Source of the DNA: Lunularia cruciata
Taxonomy: Eukaryota; Streptophyta; Marchantiopsida; Lunulariales; Lunulariaceae
DNA length: 64,000 bases
NCBI GenBank assembly: GCA_948567375.1
Contig: OX419757.1
Location: 74,152,001-74,216,000, forward strand
Direction: 5' to 3'
Below are positions 61,838 to 64,000 of the stretch, one piece after another. The number at the start of each line of letters is the position of its first letter. The first letter of the stretch is position 1. A program made the translations under genes and the position numbers. The notes beneath the pieces are model-generated. The model was not told the origin of the DNA, did not search any database, and was given only the letters and a program-made list of their open reading frames with translations.

Positions 61838-64000
61838 TGTGGATGACTACTCGACAAAATATACAGTGGTCTAAATCATGTTCATGCCGAAGTTTTGGTT
61901 CATTAGTGCCGACCAGGATCCGTCCACTTGTCTGCCAGTACTCTTCCGTCCTTAAAACTTATAGCCATCAGAGTCACTAAATTAGATGATAAAATAGAAC
62001 CGCGCCAAGAATTGGAAAGGTAGAAGTTCTCTGTGATCGGTTTCAAGAAATAATTCCGGGGCCTCTTATACTTCCGTACGATGTCCTGTTCACCCACAAG
62101 CCGCTAGTTCTTTCAGAAAATACCATCAGATGAACGCCGAAAGCATTTGAGAAAATCCCTTGCTTTTCATGCATAGAACACAGCCATTTGGCGAAGAGAC
62201 AGAAATAATTCCAAGACATGAAAAAAATGAACGGCGAACTCGTGCACCAGCTGCTGATCCAGGTCAAAGTAAATGTCTCCAACGAATTTTCTGGCTGGAA
62301 CAGACATCAACCTCCACGTTTCTTGAAGTTTATACACAGGTTCTGAAAGTCCTGGCTTAAATACCAGAACCCTAAGGGTGAAAACATTCCCTGGCCAATC
62401 TAACTTAAATGCTGGACAGAAAAGATTCAGACTTATGCAAAGCCAGCGAGCAAATGAGTAATAACCTGGCAGGTAATGTCGGGCTCTAAAGAGTTAATCT
62501 CACCCCACATAGCTTGCACCAAGTCACGATTCTATGAAGCAACAAAGAAAGCGAAATGAAGCAGCTAAAACACGAAAGCTATCTGCTGCTCCCCGTTCAA
62601 ACCTAACAGATCTAGCTCTCACACATCTTCTCATCAACCGAGCTCCTTCCTCATCCTCTCTTCACCTCGTCTCATCTCCACATCAAACAGCGCCAACTAT
62701 CAAGATAAAGAACCAGAGTCGACGACACCAACCTTGCAAACAGCACCGTTCATATGTGGTAGCTTCTCCGCATACAAAACCTCAGGCTCCGTTCCGCGTC
62801 ACGGCTCCTTCAAAGGAGCCATGAAATTCTCAATTTGACCAATCATCATAAGCCCCGCCCCCTCCTTTGCGTGTAGCTACTTCGTCAGAAGTCAAGAAGT
62901 GGAGCTGGAGCGGCACAGCAGCGTAGATGCACTAACGAAACGAGATAGCCAGTGACACACTAGAGCGAGCAGTGGCAATACGCCTCTTTCGGTGTCCCTC
63001 ACACATCACCGCTTAGATTTCGTCCACAAGGCAGGAACGAAGACACGGCAGACGGAAACCACAACGCACATACCGCCGGACAGAAATCAGTGGCAAACGA
63101 TGCAAACTTCCGGAGAATCATCGCTTTCTAACATATCCTCTGCACTTGCGGATTCGGAAGTTTCCCTTAATGAGTTTCTCGCCTGCCGGATTCTGCCTCC
63201 AGTAACTTTTCATGGGTGAATCTTGCGTCGTGTTCAATCCCCAAAGAGAATCACCTCCCCGAAGCCTCAAGATTCGCATCAGCTGCATGAAGATGCTGAT
63301 CTGACGGAGAGGATGGAGTCCAGGTGACATGAAAGCACATCTCACCACCTGAACGATAAGAAACGGAGTTTTGACGAAGAGGAGTAACTCGCCAACGATT
63401 ATATGTCTACCCCGGCAGCTGTATGTGTTTCACATGACAATTCCAACCTTAGAAAGCTGAAAATGCTACTTGATGGAGTTTCATAACATGCCTCTAAACC
63501 GGCGGCCTTGAGGAGCTCCTCGAGCTGGAGCGTTAAGGGGTGTGAAGGTTTTGTGCTGTAGAACTCTCCTACTACTGCTGTGGAAGACACGGGGCTTGGA
63601 GAGGATTTGATGATTCCCTCGTATGGAACTCTAGTACTGGAGTTCCCGATGGGTTCTGATCAGAATCTTGTTGGAAGTACTACTCCGGCTAATAGAGAGA
63701 AAGAGCATCAATTTTGATGCGACTCGGAGTCCAGCTCATATAACACATCATTTCTTAGACATTAGAAAATCATCTGTAGACACCAATTTCAAGCATTACC
63801 ATTGCAATTCCAAATGAAACAAATCATACAAATCTCCCCGAGCCAAGTTGTGTTCCACTTCACCATAAACCTTGAGCATAGAACTTTGATAACCCAACTT
63901 CTTAGAACTTTCTCCCCAAGGTTGGAAGGATGAACATCGCAAATCATAAGCTTCATAATATGTATCCTGTAGGTTAGATGTTCGTTACGACCAGAAAAAA
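61838..64000. other. Upstream region of the RBBP6-like gene and window end
   Basis: It should hold the promoter and 5' leader of the minus-strand gene. No second gene could be established. On the - strand an open stretch ending at 63399 reads VVGEFYSTKPSHPLTLQLEE, LLKAAGLEACYETPSSS, with no upstream ATG before a stop; it could be an exon of a further gene or chance. Confidence 0.4.

Overview
The window is nuclear DNA from a land plant. Three genes have canonical GT..AG introns that can be joined in frame from end to end: a plastid FatB acyl-ACP thioesterase, an ASCH-domain protein and an RBBP6/PQT3-type E3 ligase. A fourth, intronless gene encodes a probable plastid membrane protein. They sit among AT-rich chromovirus (Ty3/gypsy) wreckage. 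Short introns and a full-length non-LTR retrotransposon of the restriction-like-endonuclease type lean toward a non-flowering plant (bryophyte, lycophyte or fern). That lineage call is inference only; the species was not identified.

Layout. 1-30 kb is repeat territory. A decayed Ty3/gypsy copy lies at about 1.8-3.95 kb (+). A well-preserved RLE-type LINE lies at 12069-15832 (-), with an uninterrupted reverse transcriptase ORF and a 16-bp target-site duplication. Three short 3'-end fragments of the same family lie nearby at 7464-7572, 8291-8345 and 11470-11585; the first has its own 14-bp target-site duplication. A nested pair follows: LTR element 'A' (17527-24054, -), with both LTRs, a tRNA-iMet-like primer site and a purine tract, sits inside the 5' LTR of chromovirus 'B' (about 17486-29800, +), which ends in a chromodomain. 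All LTR-element reading frames carry stops.

30-64 kb is gene territory. FatB (+, six exons, 470 aa) occupies 36534-39908 and is preceded by a 92-bp (AG)n tract. A single-exon plastid-targeted membrane protein with a threefold internal repeat occupies 45828-46424 (-). The ASCH-domain gene (+, six exons, 303 aa) occupies 48785-50837. The RBBP6/PQT3-like gene (-, sixteen exons, 1099 aa) occupies 53654-61837. AT-rich intergenic DNA separates them, and the genes share no obvious pathway: fatty-acid export from the plastid, an unknown plastid membrane role, an RNA-binding type domain, and ubiquitin ligase / mRNA 3'-end factor.

The observations most worth following are the plant RLE LINE with a T-rich 3' tail and a hairpin over its stop codon, a perfect 34-bp inverted repeat with a 1-nt spacer at 10965-11033, the nested LTR elements, and the threefold-repeat plastid protein. 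All exon boundaries were read by eye from splice signals, frame and family similarity; no alignment was run.
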